Below are positions 1-10,926 of a stretch of DNA of 64,000 nucleotides, in pieces; the first letter of the stretch is position 1, and every line of letters starts with the position of its first letter. The stretch is from contig OY754982.1 in the NCBI GenBank assembly GCA_963576475.1, positions 9,223,280 through 9,287,279 on the forward strand, read 5' to 3'. A program made the translations under genes and the position numbers. The notes beneath the pieces are model-generated. The model was not told the origin of the DNA. It worked only from the letters and a program-made list of their open reading frames with translations, and made no database searches. The stretch comes from Molanna angustata. Its lineage: Eukaryota > Arthropoda > Insecta > Trichoptera > Molannidae.

Positions 1-104
1 GCAACTTCAGGTGAATCTGACGCCCGATGTCGAGCGTTGTATTTGAACACGGCTTAGGAGTGGACGGAAATTGGCTGAAGAAAAGAAGAAGAAGAAGATT
101 ATGT
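1..104 (+). pseudogene. 3' end of a non-LTR retrotransposon, cut by the window edge
   Basis: A short stretch ends in a GAA-rich tail (about 80-103). The codons before it resemble the last residues of LINE polyproteins seen elsewhere in the window (compare 42900-43125, also GAA-tailed). Too short to assign a clade. Confidence 0.35.
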
Positions 105-1568
105 ATAAGATTATAAGTTGAACAGTTCTTCATTTAAAACTACTTCAGTAAATATGCTTTTCTGGAGAGGAAGTAATGGAATAAATTCGTAAATTGCCAT
201 TACGTTCAATTCTGTAACTTTTTGAACTAAAACAGGATCGCATTACGTTCGTTTGAACTTAATTTCGTATTCTTCAATAGACGTTGTTCCTTAAACTAAA
301 ACATACAGAATTAGTGTACCGTAGATGAACTCAAATTGTCTATGCCGCAAATCAAGCATTGTAATAAATCTAATAATTGTTTGTAAATTAACGTGTATTT
401 TAAAATTTAAATCAATCGTGAAAGTTATATTCTGATACTTATAAATAATTATAAAAATAAACCACACACACGGATCCCGTTCGTTTGAATCGACTGAAAG
501 AGTTTGCAGAGAATTTTTCAAAATTTATCAAGTGAATCAATTCAATGGTTGGATTTGCAAAGTGATGTAAAAGTTTTGATACTTAATTTTTCATGTTGTT
601 TTGTATTTCTTTTTGTAGGAAACAAGTTCACATATTTTCACTACTTGTCATAGCATGAAATACGACACACGATCCTTGTCAGCTAAATCAAACGCGAGGA
701 CATAACTTTTCGAGACAACTTAAAAAACATGATTTTTTTGTTCCTAAGTTACTGTGTAATAAGTTACGGAAAGTCTCAAAAGCGAAATTTGTTTAAGACT
801 AGTCGGATGAGAGTGGGTTGAGTATGTCATTATTCTTTGTTCTGACAGAATGGATGATTGGAAAAAACGTAAAGGAGAATTCAAAGCTCGCTTAAAGACG
901 TATTACAAAATATATTTGAACCTTATAAAAGGTAACGATGCAATAAAAAATGTTTGATTTCATTAGATTTTTACAAAGTATATATTGATTTATTTAATTT
1001 CAAAGAAGTCTTCCAACAAAGACAAGAATTGTGTAGTAGTCTTAGGTAAATTTGGTTGTCAATGGAACCAAAAAATAAGCAATAATAAAATACTTTAATA
1101 ATAAGACTGATCATGGTAATTAATGAAAAACGCAGAAGAAATATCGTATACTTATTTGATTATTTATTCATTAATATAAATGATATCAGTATTGTAATAC
1201 AATTACAAACTAGAAATATTGTGTGTGATTAGTGTGTAATAACGATGGTACAATGAACACCTCACTAGGAAATCCTGTGCCGAGGTGTTCATAGTATACA
1301 TAGTTTTGTATACTTACTGTCTTACTTATAAACGTAAATTATCTATAGTGCCTGGTAACAGAGCGTGATTAACGAAAAAGTTTATTTATAAACCGTCTAT
1401 CTTCTTTACACCTTTATTTCATAGACGCCAAGTTAGGACAGATCGAGAGGTTGTTTAACCCTTGATACTAAATCATACTAAATATTTCAAAATGGCGGAT
1501 CTTTTAATCAAACATTGAATGAAACATTTAATTAAACTTTTTTTAGCATCCACTTTCTCAATAGACTT
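105..1568. other. AT-rich stretch without a gene
   Basis: Only short chance ORFs are present. The one structured element is the stem-loop at 1253-1292, listed separately. Confidence 0.6.
1253..1292 (-). repeat. Stem-loop of a LINE 3' tail type
   Basis: An 11-bp perfect stem (ATGAACACCTC with GAGGTGTTCAT) encloses an 18-nt loop containing ACTAGG and CCTGT. The same loop with different but still complementary stems occurs at 13431, 18603 and, inverted, 37204, next to AT-rich or AAAT-type tails. It is probably the 3' end of a LINE read on the minus strand. Confidence 0.5.
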
Positions 1569-2345
1569 AAAAATGTTCTTCCTTTGCATTGCAAACTAAC
1601 CATAGCACAATCGCTTCTCCTTTCTTTATTTGACTATGCTGATGCTTATGTTATTTGGATGCGAACGAGGAGCATCTCAACAAACTCGAGCGCCTCCAGA
1701 ATGTTTGTATCCGCTTCATCTTCGGACTTAAAAAATTCGATCACATTTCCTCTTACCGTTATCTTCTCCATCGGCCTAAGATACGACAACGGCGAAATAT
1801 ACATACATATTTTGTCACTTCTATATAATACGCTCTTTAATCCAAATTCACCTATTTATCTAATCACGGCCTATCGCTTCGATCTGCTGAACGTACTACA
1901 TTAACTATCCCAATTCACAACACTGAATTTTTCAGCTCTTCCTTTGAAGTGCGTTCAGCAAGACTCTGGAATAAATTGAGTCCTGATAGAACTTCGTCAA
2001 ACTCGCTTTCCATTTTCAAGAAAAGACTAAATCAGGGATATCTCTCCGAATATATCTGATCCCTCTCCTTTTCCTCCCTTCTCTTTGCTACGTAATATTT
2101 ACTAAAGAAGGAATATTTATCCCTATATAAACACCCGATCTCGATTTCCTCTTCTTGTTCTTTCCCAATACTTGTTTTTGCTTTTATTATTTATCTTGGT
2201 GTTATGTATATTTTCTTTGTTAATTTTTGTAATCTGGTTGATTGGAAGAAATTGCCTAATGGCAATAAACCCGCCAGTGTGCATTTATTTTTGTTTATAT
2301 AATGTACAAAAACTTATATAAAGAAAAAAATAAATTTAAATAAAT
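1569..2345 (+). pseudogene. CR1-like LINE, 3' fragment (C-terminal RT region plus 3' UTR)
   Basis: The translation, with frameshifts, gives the C-terminal part of a CR1-type reverse transcriptase: an FDYAD-like stretch, then LNKLERLQNVCIRFIFGLKK and a PKIRQRRNIHT-like stretch. From about 1960 a second frame reads ARLWNKLSPD and FKKRLNQGYLSEYI-like residues, the usual C-terminus. The 3' UTR (about 2060-2300) ends with a small hairpin around TTGCCTAATGGCAA and an A-rich tail at about 2325. The same tail ends the copies at 16960-17330 and 45297-45385 and the SINE at 27062, so this LINE is a plausible enzymatic partner of that SINE. The fragment is 5'-truncated and frame-broken, hence dead. CR1 assignment is from memory of motifs; Jockey is the alternative. 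Confidence 0.7.
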
Positions 2346-2493
2346 AAGTCATGAATGTATGTATGTATATTTTATTTAGATGTAAAACATACATACATTA
2401 TCTTACACCTAGTATAAACAAAAGAATATAAACAATGTTGGAATAAAAACAATTTTTCATAGTATGACTTATAAAAAACAACAAACACGAAAA

Positions 2494-2668
2494 TATGTGT
2501 TGCGACACGAGGATCTCTTACAAATCATCTTGGAGGGAATGGTTGAGGGAGTAACTGGCAGTATCTAGGACAGGTGTGCTAGGACATGAAGTGTACCTCC
2601 TACACAGATATGGAGAGAGTCTCTGAAGATTGAGCGGAGTGGAGGAAGATATGCATCTCTTTTCTGCC
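2494..2668 (+). pseudogene. RTE-like LINE 3' fragment (type A)
   Basis: This matches, in inverted orientation, the longer copy at 15240-15490. Degenerate codons read HEDLLQIILEGMVEG, MKCTSYTDMERV and EWRKI-like residues, the C-terminal tail found after the reverse transcriptase in RTE-type elements. It is joined directly to the type B fragment at about 2668, which suggests one LINE inserted at or recombined with the other. Confidence 0.6.
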
Positions 2669-3768
2669 AAACTATACTCAATATTAAAACCAAAGAAGAA
2701 AATATCTTTTTATATGACATTTTGTATGAAAATAGTGGAGCCTGTGTCCGTGTCAACGATGCGTTGACAACATGGTTCCCTATTAATAAAGGGGTGAAGC
2801 AAGGCTGCGTATAATCTCCATGGCTGTTCAATCTGTATATTGATCACTGCGATAGGACATTGAAGAATGAAAATAAAGGTCTGAAACTAAGTACTGTAAA
2901 CGTACGTGATTTGATGTATGCAGATGACAAAGTGGTGATTGCTGAATGTGCGGATGAGCTGCAGTATTTAGTGAATAAAGTGTATGAAGGATGCCTGCAA
3001 AATGGACTGAGAATGAATGTTAGTAAATCTAAGATATTGGTATTTGAAAAGACTGAAAGTATAACTGCATGTATGATAAAAGTAGAGAACGAATGGCTAG
3101 AACAAGTTGAGGAATATTTATATTTGGGGAGTATGTTTGAACGGAATGGACGACCCGATAAAGATATTGAAAGAAGAGTTATGGCAGGGAATAGAATAAA
3201 CGGAGCACTTAGACCAGTAATGTCCGACCCAAGCATCTCAAAGGAAGCCAAAATTGCAATACACAATGCAATTGTGGTGCCTACTTTGACGTATGCAAGT
3301 GAAACATGGACCTGGCAAAGAACACATGAAAGTAGAATAAATGCTGTAGAAATGAGATCACTAAGAAGAGTATGTAATAGAACGATATATGATAGAATAA
3401 AAAATGAAGACATAAGGAGAGAATGCAAGTTAAAGAAGGATATTATATGTAAAATGAAAGTGAATGCTTTAAGGTGGTTTGGACATATAGAAAGAATGAA
3501 CGATGAACGACTGACCAAAAAAATATACATGGGTGCTAGAGATGGAGTGAATAGCAGAGGTCGCCCCAGAAAGGGATGGCATGACCATGTGAATGATATT
3601 TTGAAAGAAGGAAACATAAAAAGTTTGAACAATCGACGAGCATGTATGAGACGATGCATGGATGTAAAGGAAGCCAGAAATGTGTTCAAAAATAGAGAAG
3701 TATGGCGCTCGGTTCTCTCTGCTTACCCCGTAAGGGACATGATGGTATGTATGTATGTATGTATATTT
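2669..3768 (+). pseudogene. RTE-like LINE reverse transcriptase, 5'-truncated (type B)
   Basis: In one frame from 2701 the translation covers the second half of a reverse transcriptase. It has a GACVRVN and WFPINKGVKQGCV segment (motif B region), then the catalytic YADD box near 2917-2928, an EYLYLGSMF segment, a LTYASETWTW segment and the C-terminal RWFGHIERM, GRPRKGWHDH and WRSVLSAYP motifs. It is inactive: a TAA stop at 2812 lies in motif B, the endonuclease and first RT half are missing, and the normal stop after LSAYP is lost by mutation. The end is a simple ATGT-repeat tail (about 3746-3764), shared with the copy at 38930. Enzymatically this would prime cDNA synthesis at a nicked target. 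RTE is my best clade guess. Confidence 0.8.
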
Positions 3769-5118
3769 CCTCAACTTTTATATGTATGCGAAAAATCGTC
3801 GAGATAAAAATGACGTTGAATACTTTTATAAGAGTTTCAGAATTCGCAAGTGACTTTTTAAAGTTCTGCCACGTTGGTTCGAAATCAAATACTTTACTTC
3901 TGTATTTGGAATTGTCGCGCGATACCGATCGTTTAAAACATACATATAACAAAAAAGAATATATATAGGTATTTGAAGCATTCTGTCATTGAGTAGGAGT
4001 ACCTATCTACTTATCCTCTTAAATATATTTTTTGTTTGTTTTTGAAAACTTTCATTCATTCATACGCTTTTTGTATAGTATCCAGTGATTGAGTTAAATA
4101 CCACTTGATAAGTATAAATTAGCAATACTAGTTTCGGGAGAGCCCTCTTTCCATCGGCAGGTGTATTATAACTAATAGTGTTAATTTATATCGTCAAATC
4201 CATGAATCGGGTTAAATTCAATTTGTTTTTGTATTTTTTGAATTTGTTTTGTGTATTAATTAGCTATTATGTTTTTTTTATTTATTAATCTTCAATTTAT
4301 ACTATTTACTTTTGAAAATGCAAAACATATTTTGTGTTTCCAACCATTTGACCAATGAACTTCAACATGTATTAGGCGGTTTAAATATATCATGTTTTCA
4401 GTCGCTAGATTGAGCGTTATATAACCTCTTAATTTTAGACAATTTTTATATCTATGCTCAGCGCGGGTTCAGGATATAAACGAAACTATAGTTGGGCTAG
4501 CATCCTCTAGTTTTACAGCCCGATAAAGAAACGTGGTTTTAAAAATAATGCTATAAGCCGCCACTTGGAGTATAAATATAAAAAGTCAGCAAATATACGG
4601 GCGCTATAAAACAAAATTGTTTGTATTTTTTGCTTGTTATACAGTAAGAGGTCCAACAATAACACTAGAAACATGTATTTATTTGATTTTTTCTCCCGTT
4701 CCTAAATACGTAGCAGCAATTTCCAAAGGAAAAATATAAGGGGCATAAAAACAAGAGATATGTTCTGTCAAACCCAACTGTTTAAACAGACAAATCATAT
4801 TTGTATAAGGGAAGGCAGGAAATCTCCGATATATATTTCATGCCCACCGAAAAAGGGATCGGAAAATTTTCTGTTTTTTTTTTGTTGAATAAAATAATAC
4901 TTTCCGAAGTTTATGGGGGAGGTAAATTTTGCAACGACAATACGAACGCAAATATTATAATACATATTTGTTTATTGTTAAGGATTTTTATGTTCGAGCT
5001 AATACCAAGTCACACTCAGGGGTATTGAAGAATAAGTTACTAGTCACACGCAGATAGTGCGTCCAATTCATTAACTTTTTGAACTAAAATAGGAATGTTC
5101 TAAAAATTTGATTTGAAT
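3769..5118. other. AT-rich stretch without a gene
   Basis: No coding motif, tRNA or structured repeat was recognised. ORFs here are short and have no family features. Confidence 0.55.
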
Positions 5119-5245
5119 GCAACATAACATTCATTCATGCCATCACTTCATTTCCCACAATGTGGGGTAACCAGCGACAGGAATGCGAGTGTGTATAACC
5201 TTTTAAAATGAAGCACAACACATGCGTGTATCACCACACACCATA
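5119..5245. repeat. Interspersed repeat, family with copies at 6216 and 36070
   Basis: The block starts with a CATTCATTCATG tail and contains TTTCCCACAATGTGGGGTAA and CAGCGACAGG. Three diverged copies lie in the window. The ATTC-repeat end suggests the 3' end of a minus-strand retroelement whose coding part is absent. Confidence 0.5.
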
Positions 5246-5264
5246 CTATAATCAACATTTTTAT

Positions 5265-6205
5265 ATTTATTATTTATTTATTTATTTTATTTTATTTTTA
5301 ATATATTTTATAATACAAATCAATATATAAATTCACTAGTAATAATATTCTTACATATTTTTCCCTGCAGTACCTCATCAAAAAGATAACAATCTTGTGC
5401 TTGATGAGGGAAGCACTTATAACAAAATAAAATATCAATACAAAGCAAAGTCAACATAAAAGTAAAAGTAATTAAATCAAATCATACATGAACAAAAAAA
5501 AATCAAATAAACATCATAAAAAGGTTGAAAATAAATGAAAAAGAAGAATACTCAAATTAGAAAACATATTCAAACAAAAAAAAAGAAGAAAAACATGAAA
5601 ATAATTGAAAAATGAGTAATATAGAATTATAGACGATTCAAATATATCAAAACACATATTCAAAAACAAAAAAAGAAAATACTGGAAATTGAAACAAATC
5701 AAAACAACAAAATCGAAAACTACTATTTTAGAAAGTTAAGTGCAATTTCAATTTATATTTAAATTTTTTAAATTCTTTTATCTGCTTTAATTCATTTGGG
5801 AGGCAATTGAAAAATTTTATTCCCAAATAAATGTAGTTGTTTTGTAATTGTCCTGTATTACATTTGGGTATTTTAAAATCATTTTGGAATCGCAGAGACT
5901 TATTTTTTTCAATTTTTTGTATAACATTATCTTTGAAAATTTGCAAAATAGACACTTTTTTATAAATATTATCTACTTTGGGTACTTTGAACATGTCAAA
6001 TAGTGTTGTAGTGGGGAAAGTGCGTGTTTTCTTAAGTATAACCTTTATGATTAATTTTTTTACAACTCTAACTTGGTTTAAAATATTGTCATATGCTCCT
6101 CCCCAACCAACGATTCCATAAATAAGCAAGGAATGGACCGTCGCATAATATATGTTTTTTAAATTTAATATATTTCTTAGTCTTATGAAAATATAAATAC
6201 ATTTC
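5265..6205 (-). pseudogene. LINE 3' fragment with C-terminal RT region
   Basis: On the minus strand a frame from about 6205 down to 5728 encodes roughly 155 residues: RLRNILNLKNIYYATVHSLL, then the family signature YGIVGWGG, then NPNELK-like C-terminal residues (LPNELKQIKEFKKFKYKLK). The signature recurs in the fragment at 38036. Downstream on that strand is a very AT-rich 3' UTR (5727-5290) with a CCTCATCAA / TTGATGAGG stem near 5370-5410 and an AAAT-type tail at about 5265-5295. The first part of the element is missing. The C-terminal frame is still open, so the copy is not old, but it encodes no catalytic box. Confidence 0.7.
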
Positions 6206-6215
6206 CTTATTTATA

Positions 6216-6315
6216 TGCAACATAACATTCATTCATACTATCCCTTCATATCCCACAATGTGGGTTTACCAGCGACAGGTGTCCGGATGTGCGTGTATCA
6301 CTTCATACATGGTCA
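6216..6315. repeat. Interspersed repeat, second copy of the 5119 family
   Basis: It shares ACATAACATTCATTCAT, ATATCCCACAATGTGGG and CAGCGACAGGTGT with 5119-5245 and 36070-36185. It begins just beyond the LINE fragment at 5265-6205. Confidence 0.5.
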
Positions 6316-6737
6316 TTTTACTTTAATGTCGTATAACATATGTTACTGACGTTGTTCTTAAAACTAAAATTTACAAAATTAGTGCATCGTAGATAATAAT
6401 TTAATAATAACTCAAATTGTCTATGGAGCTAACTACGCCATGTTTTTTTTATGTCATGTCGCCTAACCTAACATTTCAATTGATCTGCACTGATATTCTT
6501 AGATTTTTATTTTCAACATAACGCAACACGCGTAAATTATCCATTTTATTTTTTTTCGTACACAACTGGTGATTTCAACTTAACTAAAACATCCCGGACT
6601 GCTGTGAAAATAACCAGTTCGCTTCCAATTAGGTGTGGACTAAAATTTACCATTTCAAGAGTCTTTGGATGGACATCATCATCTAAAAAAAAATCTGGAT
6701 CACAGATCGTCAGATCAACTAAAAGAAAAATCATATT

Positions 6738-6997
6738 TCTGGACCTCAGAGCCAAAGGATATTAAGTCCATCCCTTATTAAAAGTTAAGTGATTGACTTA
6801 TTTCAATAATATTTCGCAAATAATATCTCACTTTGATTTCTTTCAATATTTTTTTTGGAAGTCAAAACCTCACTTTTAACAAAAAGTGGACTTAATACCC
6901 TTTGTGAGGTATTGATTTCTTTCAATAATATTTCGGAAGTCAAAACCTCACCTTCAACAAAAAGTGGACTTAATACCCCCTGGCTCTGAGATCCAGA
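6738..6997. mobile_element. Foldback MITE with internal duplication
   Basis: The ends are inverted copies: TCTGGACCTCAGAGCC on the left and GGCTCTGAGATCCAGA on the right, continuing inward through TTAAGTCCA / TGGACTTAA. Inside, a block of about 68 bp (GATTTCTTTCAATA ... AAAAAGTGGACTTAATACCC) is duplicated in tandem (about 6836-6903 and 6911-6980). No ORF of substance. Target duplications were not identified. Confidence 0.6.
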
Positions 6998-7224
6998 TTT
7001 GTATCGTAATTTTTTTATTGAAGCATTATGAAGAACGGTTGGTGTGCGAAAGAAGTTTTTAAAACTCGATAAGGAGATCGACAATCATATAGTTCAATAG
7101 CATCATTTGCGAATTATAGGTTTTTTTATTTTTGAATTGCTAATGTGGCCAGATGAAAAAAAAACAAATATCTTTGTGTGAGCCATTGTTGAGTCTACAA
7201 ATTTCACTTTTACCTAGTCTGGAC

Positions 7225-7305
7225 AGACTTAACTAATTAAGCCTCGACCAATTTCTTTCACCTATAGCACAAACATTTATCCTTGATCAAAGGACATTAT
7301 TTAAA
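7225..7305 (+). repeat. SINE-1 body fragment
   Basis: CCTCGACCAATTTC, then CACCTATAGCACAAACATTT and AAAGGACATTATTTAAAA match the body and end of the SINE at 10435-10609, without the tRNA-like head. A similar headless piece occurs at 12050-12140. Confidence 0.5.
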
Positions 7306-7779
7306 AAAATGTGTGAGTCCAGAAGGAGTAGTTTTGCTTTCCTTTTTAACTATTCGGCAGTTTTTCACACAAAGAAAATTGTTTATACATACCTATTGCG
7401 GCGAATAGATAGATTCGTCGCAAGTACATCTTGTTGTAGTGCAATTTGTTCTAGGACAAGGTCAGTATCCTACCAGAATATCGACAACAATACAATTTCA
7501 AGAGGTACTTATCTAGGGAGGAATATTCGAGAACCACCAGACACGGCATGTACTCATTTAAATACCTCTCTAATGGTATAAAAGGACAGACAGCGTTCGA
7601 TATTTCATCGTAGTTATTAGTTATTAACATCTACCGTGAAAGCTTACATTTCTAAATTGCTCATTTTTTAATTGTTTCTTAATTAATATGAAAGTTGATA
7701 TTGTGAATATTTATTTTGATGGTTTTTGGCATTAAAACACCACGCTTGTCATACGTGTTGGTGAGTTTGAGTTCAGCCG
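7306..7779. other. No gene recognised
   Basis: A 90-residue chance ORF on the plus strand lacks any recognisable motif. Nothing else stands out. Confidence 0.4.
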
Positions 7780-7935
7780 CTTTTGACATAGGGAACAGAC
7801 GCCCACTAACTTGACGCCCACTTGTCGCTGGAAGCAGATGGGTTCAAAGAGCCAAAAAAAAGACGAGTGTAAGCTTTAAGAAGAGGCCTACATCCAGCAG
7901 TGGAGAGATGGATGAGAAAAAAGAAGAAGAAGAGA
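7780..7935 (+). pseudogene. LINE 3' end with GAA tail
   Basis: The segment ends AGAGGCCTACATCCAGCAGT, then GGAGAGATGGATGAG and a GAA-repeat tail (about 7916-7935). This closing phrase is common at the ends of insect LINE copies; a related inverted end is at 42730-42880. Only the last codons and 3' UTR remain. Confidence 0.5.
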
Positions 7936-8145
7936 TTTTATTTGTGTATTGTAAATATACATAATATATATGTAAGTAACCGAGCCTTTCTATTTCTCTA
8001 TCTCTCTGTGAGATCCTACACTGCTTGTCTCAATTAAAGTTTAAAAATATTATTTCAAAAATATTTTAATTACTAAATTCAATATGGCGATTGGCTACAT
8101 TAATGCCCCTACAGGCTAAACTATCATCACGCTATATCCCTGTTA

Positions 8146-8386
8146 TTTATTTATTTATTTAGTTTATTTAGTTGCTTCTCGGGCAACTAATAGGAACTAT
8201 GTCAAATATTAATTTAACACGCACCCAATAACAAGTTTGCCACATTCTGGAGACTTACAATATTAATCGTCTCACAGATCCAGACTGAAAACACAATTGA
8301 AAACTGTGTCTCCACCGGGAATCGAACCCGGGACCTTTGGATCAGCAGTCAGATACCCAACCAACTGAGCCACGAAGGCCGACGAC
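8146..8386 (-). mobile_element. tRNA-derived SINE, family SINE-2
   Basis: On the minus strand the head reads CTTCGTGGCTCAGTTGG (A-box region) and GGTCCCGGGTTCGATTCCCG (B-box region), like a pol III tRNA promoter. The body carries TTTTCAGTCTG and CCAGAATGTGGC, and the end is an AAAT-type tail (about 8146-8164). Related copies are at 40769-40960 and, head only, 18437-18530. It has no coding capacity and depends on a LINE reverse transcriptase. Confidence 0.75.
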
Positions 8387-8392
8387 TGCTGT

Positions 8393-8645
8393 TATGGGGG
8401 TAGGTAGAGAGAATCGAACTCCTCACTTCATGCCTCACTCACATTTGTACCTACATCTTTGCATACATGGTTGTCTGTTATTTGCACATCTGACATTTCC
8501 ATCTTCCAGAATTTACATATTGTTTATATGGTCGTGCCAATGTTTTCTTGATTGGTCCCTGACTCTAATTTCTCCTCTTTCAGCTGTATACACTTTATTT
8601 TACAGTCGTTCTTCACTCATTCTTTCCATGTGACCAAACCACTAT
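8393..8645 (-). pseudogene. RTE-like LINE type B, degenerate 3' fragment
   Basis: Read on the minus strand, degenerate codons give GHMERMSEERL, RKHWHDHIN and ANNRQPCMQRC, followed by a run matching the FSLPTP-type end. This lines up with the C-terminal part of the copies at 2669 and 38930. Stops and frameshifts interrupt it. Its 3' end abuts the head of the SINE-2 copy. Confidence 0.65.
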
Positions 8646-9404
8646 TATTTTAATTATAATAATTTAAAGGTGCCACAAAAAATAGCTAAAATATATTTAC
8701 ATGCTAGTTTTTTTTTTAAATAAAATAGTGATATCTGAGTGTGAGTGCATCTTTAGCAATTGGAAAATGCCACCAAGTTACGAGTATGTAAAACAATATC
8801 ACAGACAGTTAAAAATAAAGAAACATTTATGTGTGTAGAAATTCTCTTTATTTTTACTTGTTTCGCAGATAACTGTACTTTATACTATAGATAATACAGA
8901 TGTACATCTTGTACTTCTTTCTTACATATTATTATGTCAGATATCTCAGAAAAAGGATTATAACATCATAATCTTAAGAGGTTATAGTAGGCTAAATAGT
9001 AAATTTTGGAAATCTTTTCCCTAATATCCTCTAAATATGTTTTAAAACGATTTAAATTAAAAACATTTACCGATACCACTGCTGGTGACCAGGATACGAT
9101 TACCAGCAAGGGAGAAATTTATTTAAAATTATTACAAATTGGGTTGAAATTACGAACCTTATTGTTCTTTATAATACATATACAACATATTATATTAACA
9201 GAAATTAAATTAATTATTATTCTAACGTAATTATGGTGGTATCACTGGTTATTTGGAAGAATCTTTATATAATTTAGTGAAACATTATTATTGGCTTATT
9301 TATTTTTCAATTGTATAACTATAATATATATTATGTAGAAAAATCTGTTATGTTCCCGAATAAAATAAAATAAAAACAAAAAGTAAAAAAAAAAAACAGT
9401 TGCT
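8646..9404. other. AT-rich stretch without a gene
   Basis: Only chance ORFs. A short phrase near 8970-9000 (GGTTATAGTAGGCTAAATAG) resembles the start of the repeat at 44280. An AAAAT-type run lies at about 9360-9400. Confidence 0.5.
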
Positions 9405-9600
9405 ACGTCCTCCTCCACCCGCTCCGCATATGTGGACTGAAAACGGCCCCTTCACAGAACGCTAGTAAGAATGACAAAGAATGCATGGCACGAAGAGTGG
9501 CTTTAGAACTTCTCAAGACTCGTGGTCTCGGCGCAATAGTGCAAAAAAATCAACGTCGGTGAAAATAATAGTCGCGAGATTACTTCAAGCCTGTGATTGT
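9405..9600. repeat. Interspersed repeat shared with 15750-15960
   Basis: Both blocks contain AACGGCCCCTTCACAGAAC, then AATGCATGGCACGAA (AATGCATAGCACGAA in the second), then a variant of CATAGTGCAAAA. The relationship is clear but diverged. No ORF or class-defining terminus was recognised. Confidence 0.55.
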
Positions 9601-9654
9601 GTAAAATGGGCATCAGAGAGTTGACCAAGGACACTGGAATTTCTATTTTTTTTA

Positions 9655-9900
9655 TTCAGCAGATAGAAGGACACTATAACCATGCATGAAAAACAATTTG
9701 AAGGCTGTAAAGTCCTTCTTCGAGACCACTAAATCCGCATGCCCAATGGAACCTTGAAGAGGCCCACGGACAGCAGCGAGGAGCTCCGTTCTGTAGTAGT
9801 ACACAATTGGGTGAGAGCATTTCCAGAGGATGTACTCCGAAGTTTGGTCGGGGTGATGGCATAACTGACATGAGGACGAGTTTTAAAAAACAGTAATCCC
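9655..9900 (-). pseudogene. LINE C-terminal zinc-binding fragment
   Basis: One minus-strand frame is open over about 75 codons and reads SSCQLCHHPDQTSEYILWKC, then RTELLAAVRGPL and SKKDFTAFKLF. The C-x2-C ... C pattern followed by a leucine-rich tail is the C-terminal zinc-binding end of R1- or I-type ORF2 proteins, where it contributes to nucleic-acid binding. The rest of the element is absent. It lacks a start codon, being an internal fragment. Confidence 0.6.
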
Positions 9901-9984
9901 ATGTCTTCATAATATGTTTTTAATAAATATATAATATAAATAATGTAACTAATACTACCACGGGAATTGCTCAGAAGAACTTGC

Positions 9985-10315
9985 ATCTTTGGTCCCTCCT
10001 CCACCCACTCGCAACAGAGTCACTCGCTTCACTCAATCGCAGCATCCATTCACAGTGGACCTTCAACATATACGAACAAGTCGCTTCTCGAACTCCTTTA
10101 TTAACACAGCAGCCCGACTGTGGAACGATCTTCCGAATTCTGTGTTTCCATCTTCGTACAATCCGGGTCTTTTTAAAATCCGAATTAATAAACTCTTTTC
10201 TAGATTGCAAACCCCTCCCAACGCTACGTATTGCGCTTCTTCGGAAGAGTAAAATGGACCCAAATCCTAATAGCTGGCGTCCCCTACGTAGACATGTTAA
10301 AAAAAAAAAAATAAT
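9985..10315 (+). pseudogene. LINE C-terminal fragment with poly(A)
   Basis: An open frame of about 87 codons reads TRNRVTRFTQSQHPFTVDL, then RTSRFSNSFINTAARLWNDL and SSYNPGLFKIRINKLF before a stop at 10250-10252. The AARLWNxLP and FKxRxNKLF pattern is the C-terminus of CR1/Jockey-type ORF2 proteins. A 3' UTR of about 50 bp and a run of A (10300-10311) follow. The frame is intact, but about 90 percent of the element is missing. Confidence 0.7.
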
Positions 10316-10321
10316 AACATA

Positions 10322-10926
10322 CAGGTTGTCCCAGAAAGAACAGCCAAGCGGAAGTCTTGAGGTAGAGCATCATTTGGGGTACCAGATTACCCCTATTATT
10401 TTTCGCGATTTTTTGTAGATTTCGAGTAATGTATAGATGGGGCGGTGGCAGAGCGGTTAGCGCGCTGGGCTAGTAATCCAGTGGTCGCGAGTTCGAATCC
10501 TGCCTCGACCGATTTCGTTCGCCTATAGCACAAGCATTTATTTGCTTATTTTAAGGAACGTAGGAATATGTATATGTACTTGTTTAACAAGGACATATTC
10601 ATTTAAAAAAAATGTTTAAAATGTTTAAAAAGAATGTTGAATCTCAAAATTAGATACAATTCTAATTTTTTTTAAATTTTGATGATTTCGTCCAAACTTT
10701 TTTTAAAAACTTGCCAATTCCAATAATTATTTTTCCTGTTATTTTAATTGGCTTTCTCTAAGGCATCAATCTTGAAAAAATGTTCCAAAACACAAAAAGG
10801 CGATAACTCACGTAGAAAAATTTAGATGAAGTTCCATACAAGATGTATGAAGTAAAATTTTAAAAATTTTGTACAGGATGCTCTACTTCTAGACTCCCGC
10901 TTGACTGTAATTTCTGGGACACCTTG
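10322..10926. mobile_element. TIR element (Tc1/mariner-type ends) interrupted by a SINE
   Basis: The left end CAGGTTGTCCCAGAAAGAAC and the inverted right end CAAGGTGTCCCAGAAATTAC continue for about 50 bp through AAGCGG and GTAGAGCATC. A TA precedes the left end; the right flank reads AATA, so the TA duplication is not clean. No transposase remains. The SINE-1 copy at 10435-10609 lies inside it. Confidence 0.65.
10435..10609 (+). mobile_element. tRNA-derived SINE, family SINE-1
   Basis: The head has GTGGCAGAGCGGTTAGCGC (A-box region), an anticodon stem-loop CTGGG / CTAGTAA / TCCAG whose loop would present AGT (threonine type), and the B-box GAGTTCGAATCC. The outer acceptor arms do not pair, so it is not a working tRNA. 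The body contains TTCGCCTATAGCACAAGC and ends GGACATATTCAT plus an A-run. A nearly identical minus-strand copy is at 50001-50167. Confidence 0.8.

Noticed and set aside
291..521. 76-residue minus-strand ORF near the window start
   Set aside because: Low-complexity AT-rich translation without family features.
2844..3689. 281-residue minus-strand ORF
   Set aside because: It is the antisense of the RTE-like reverse transcriptase. The sense strand carries the YADD box and C-terminal motifs.
8310..8386. A functional tRNA gene on the minus strand
   Set aside because: It has A- and B-box-like words but is followed by a conserved body and AAAT tail, as in the copies at 18437 and 40769; it is a SINE head.
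10435..10520. A functional tRNA-Thr gene
   Set aside because: The acceptor arms do not pair and the sequence continues into a SINE body that is repeated at 50001-50167.
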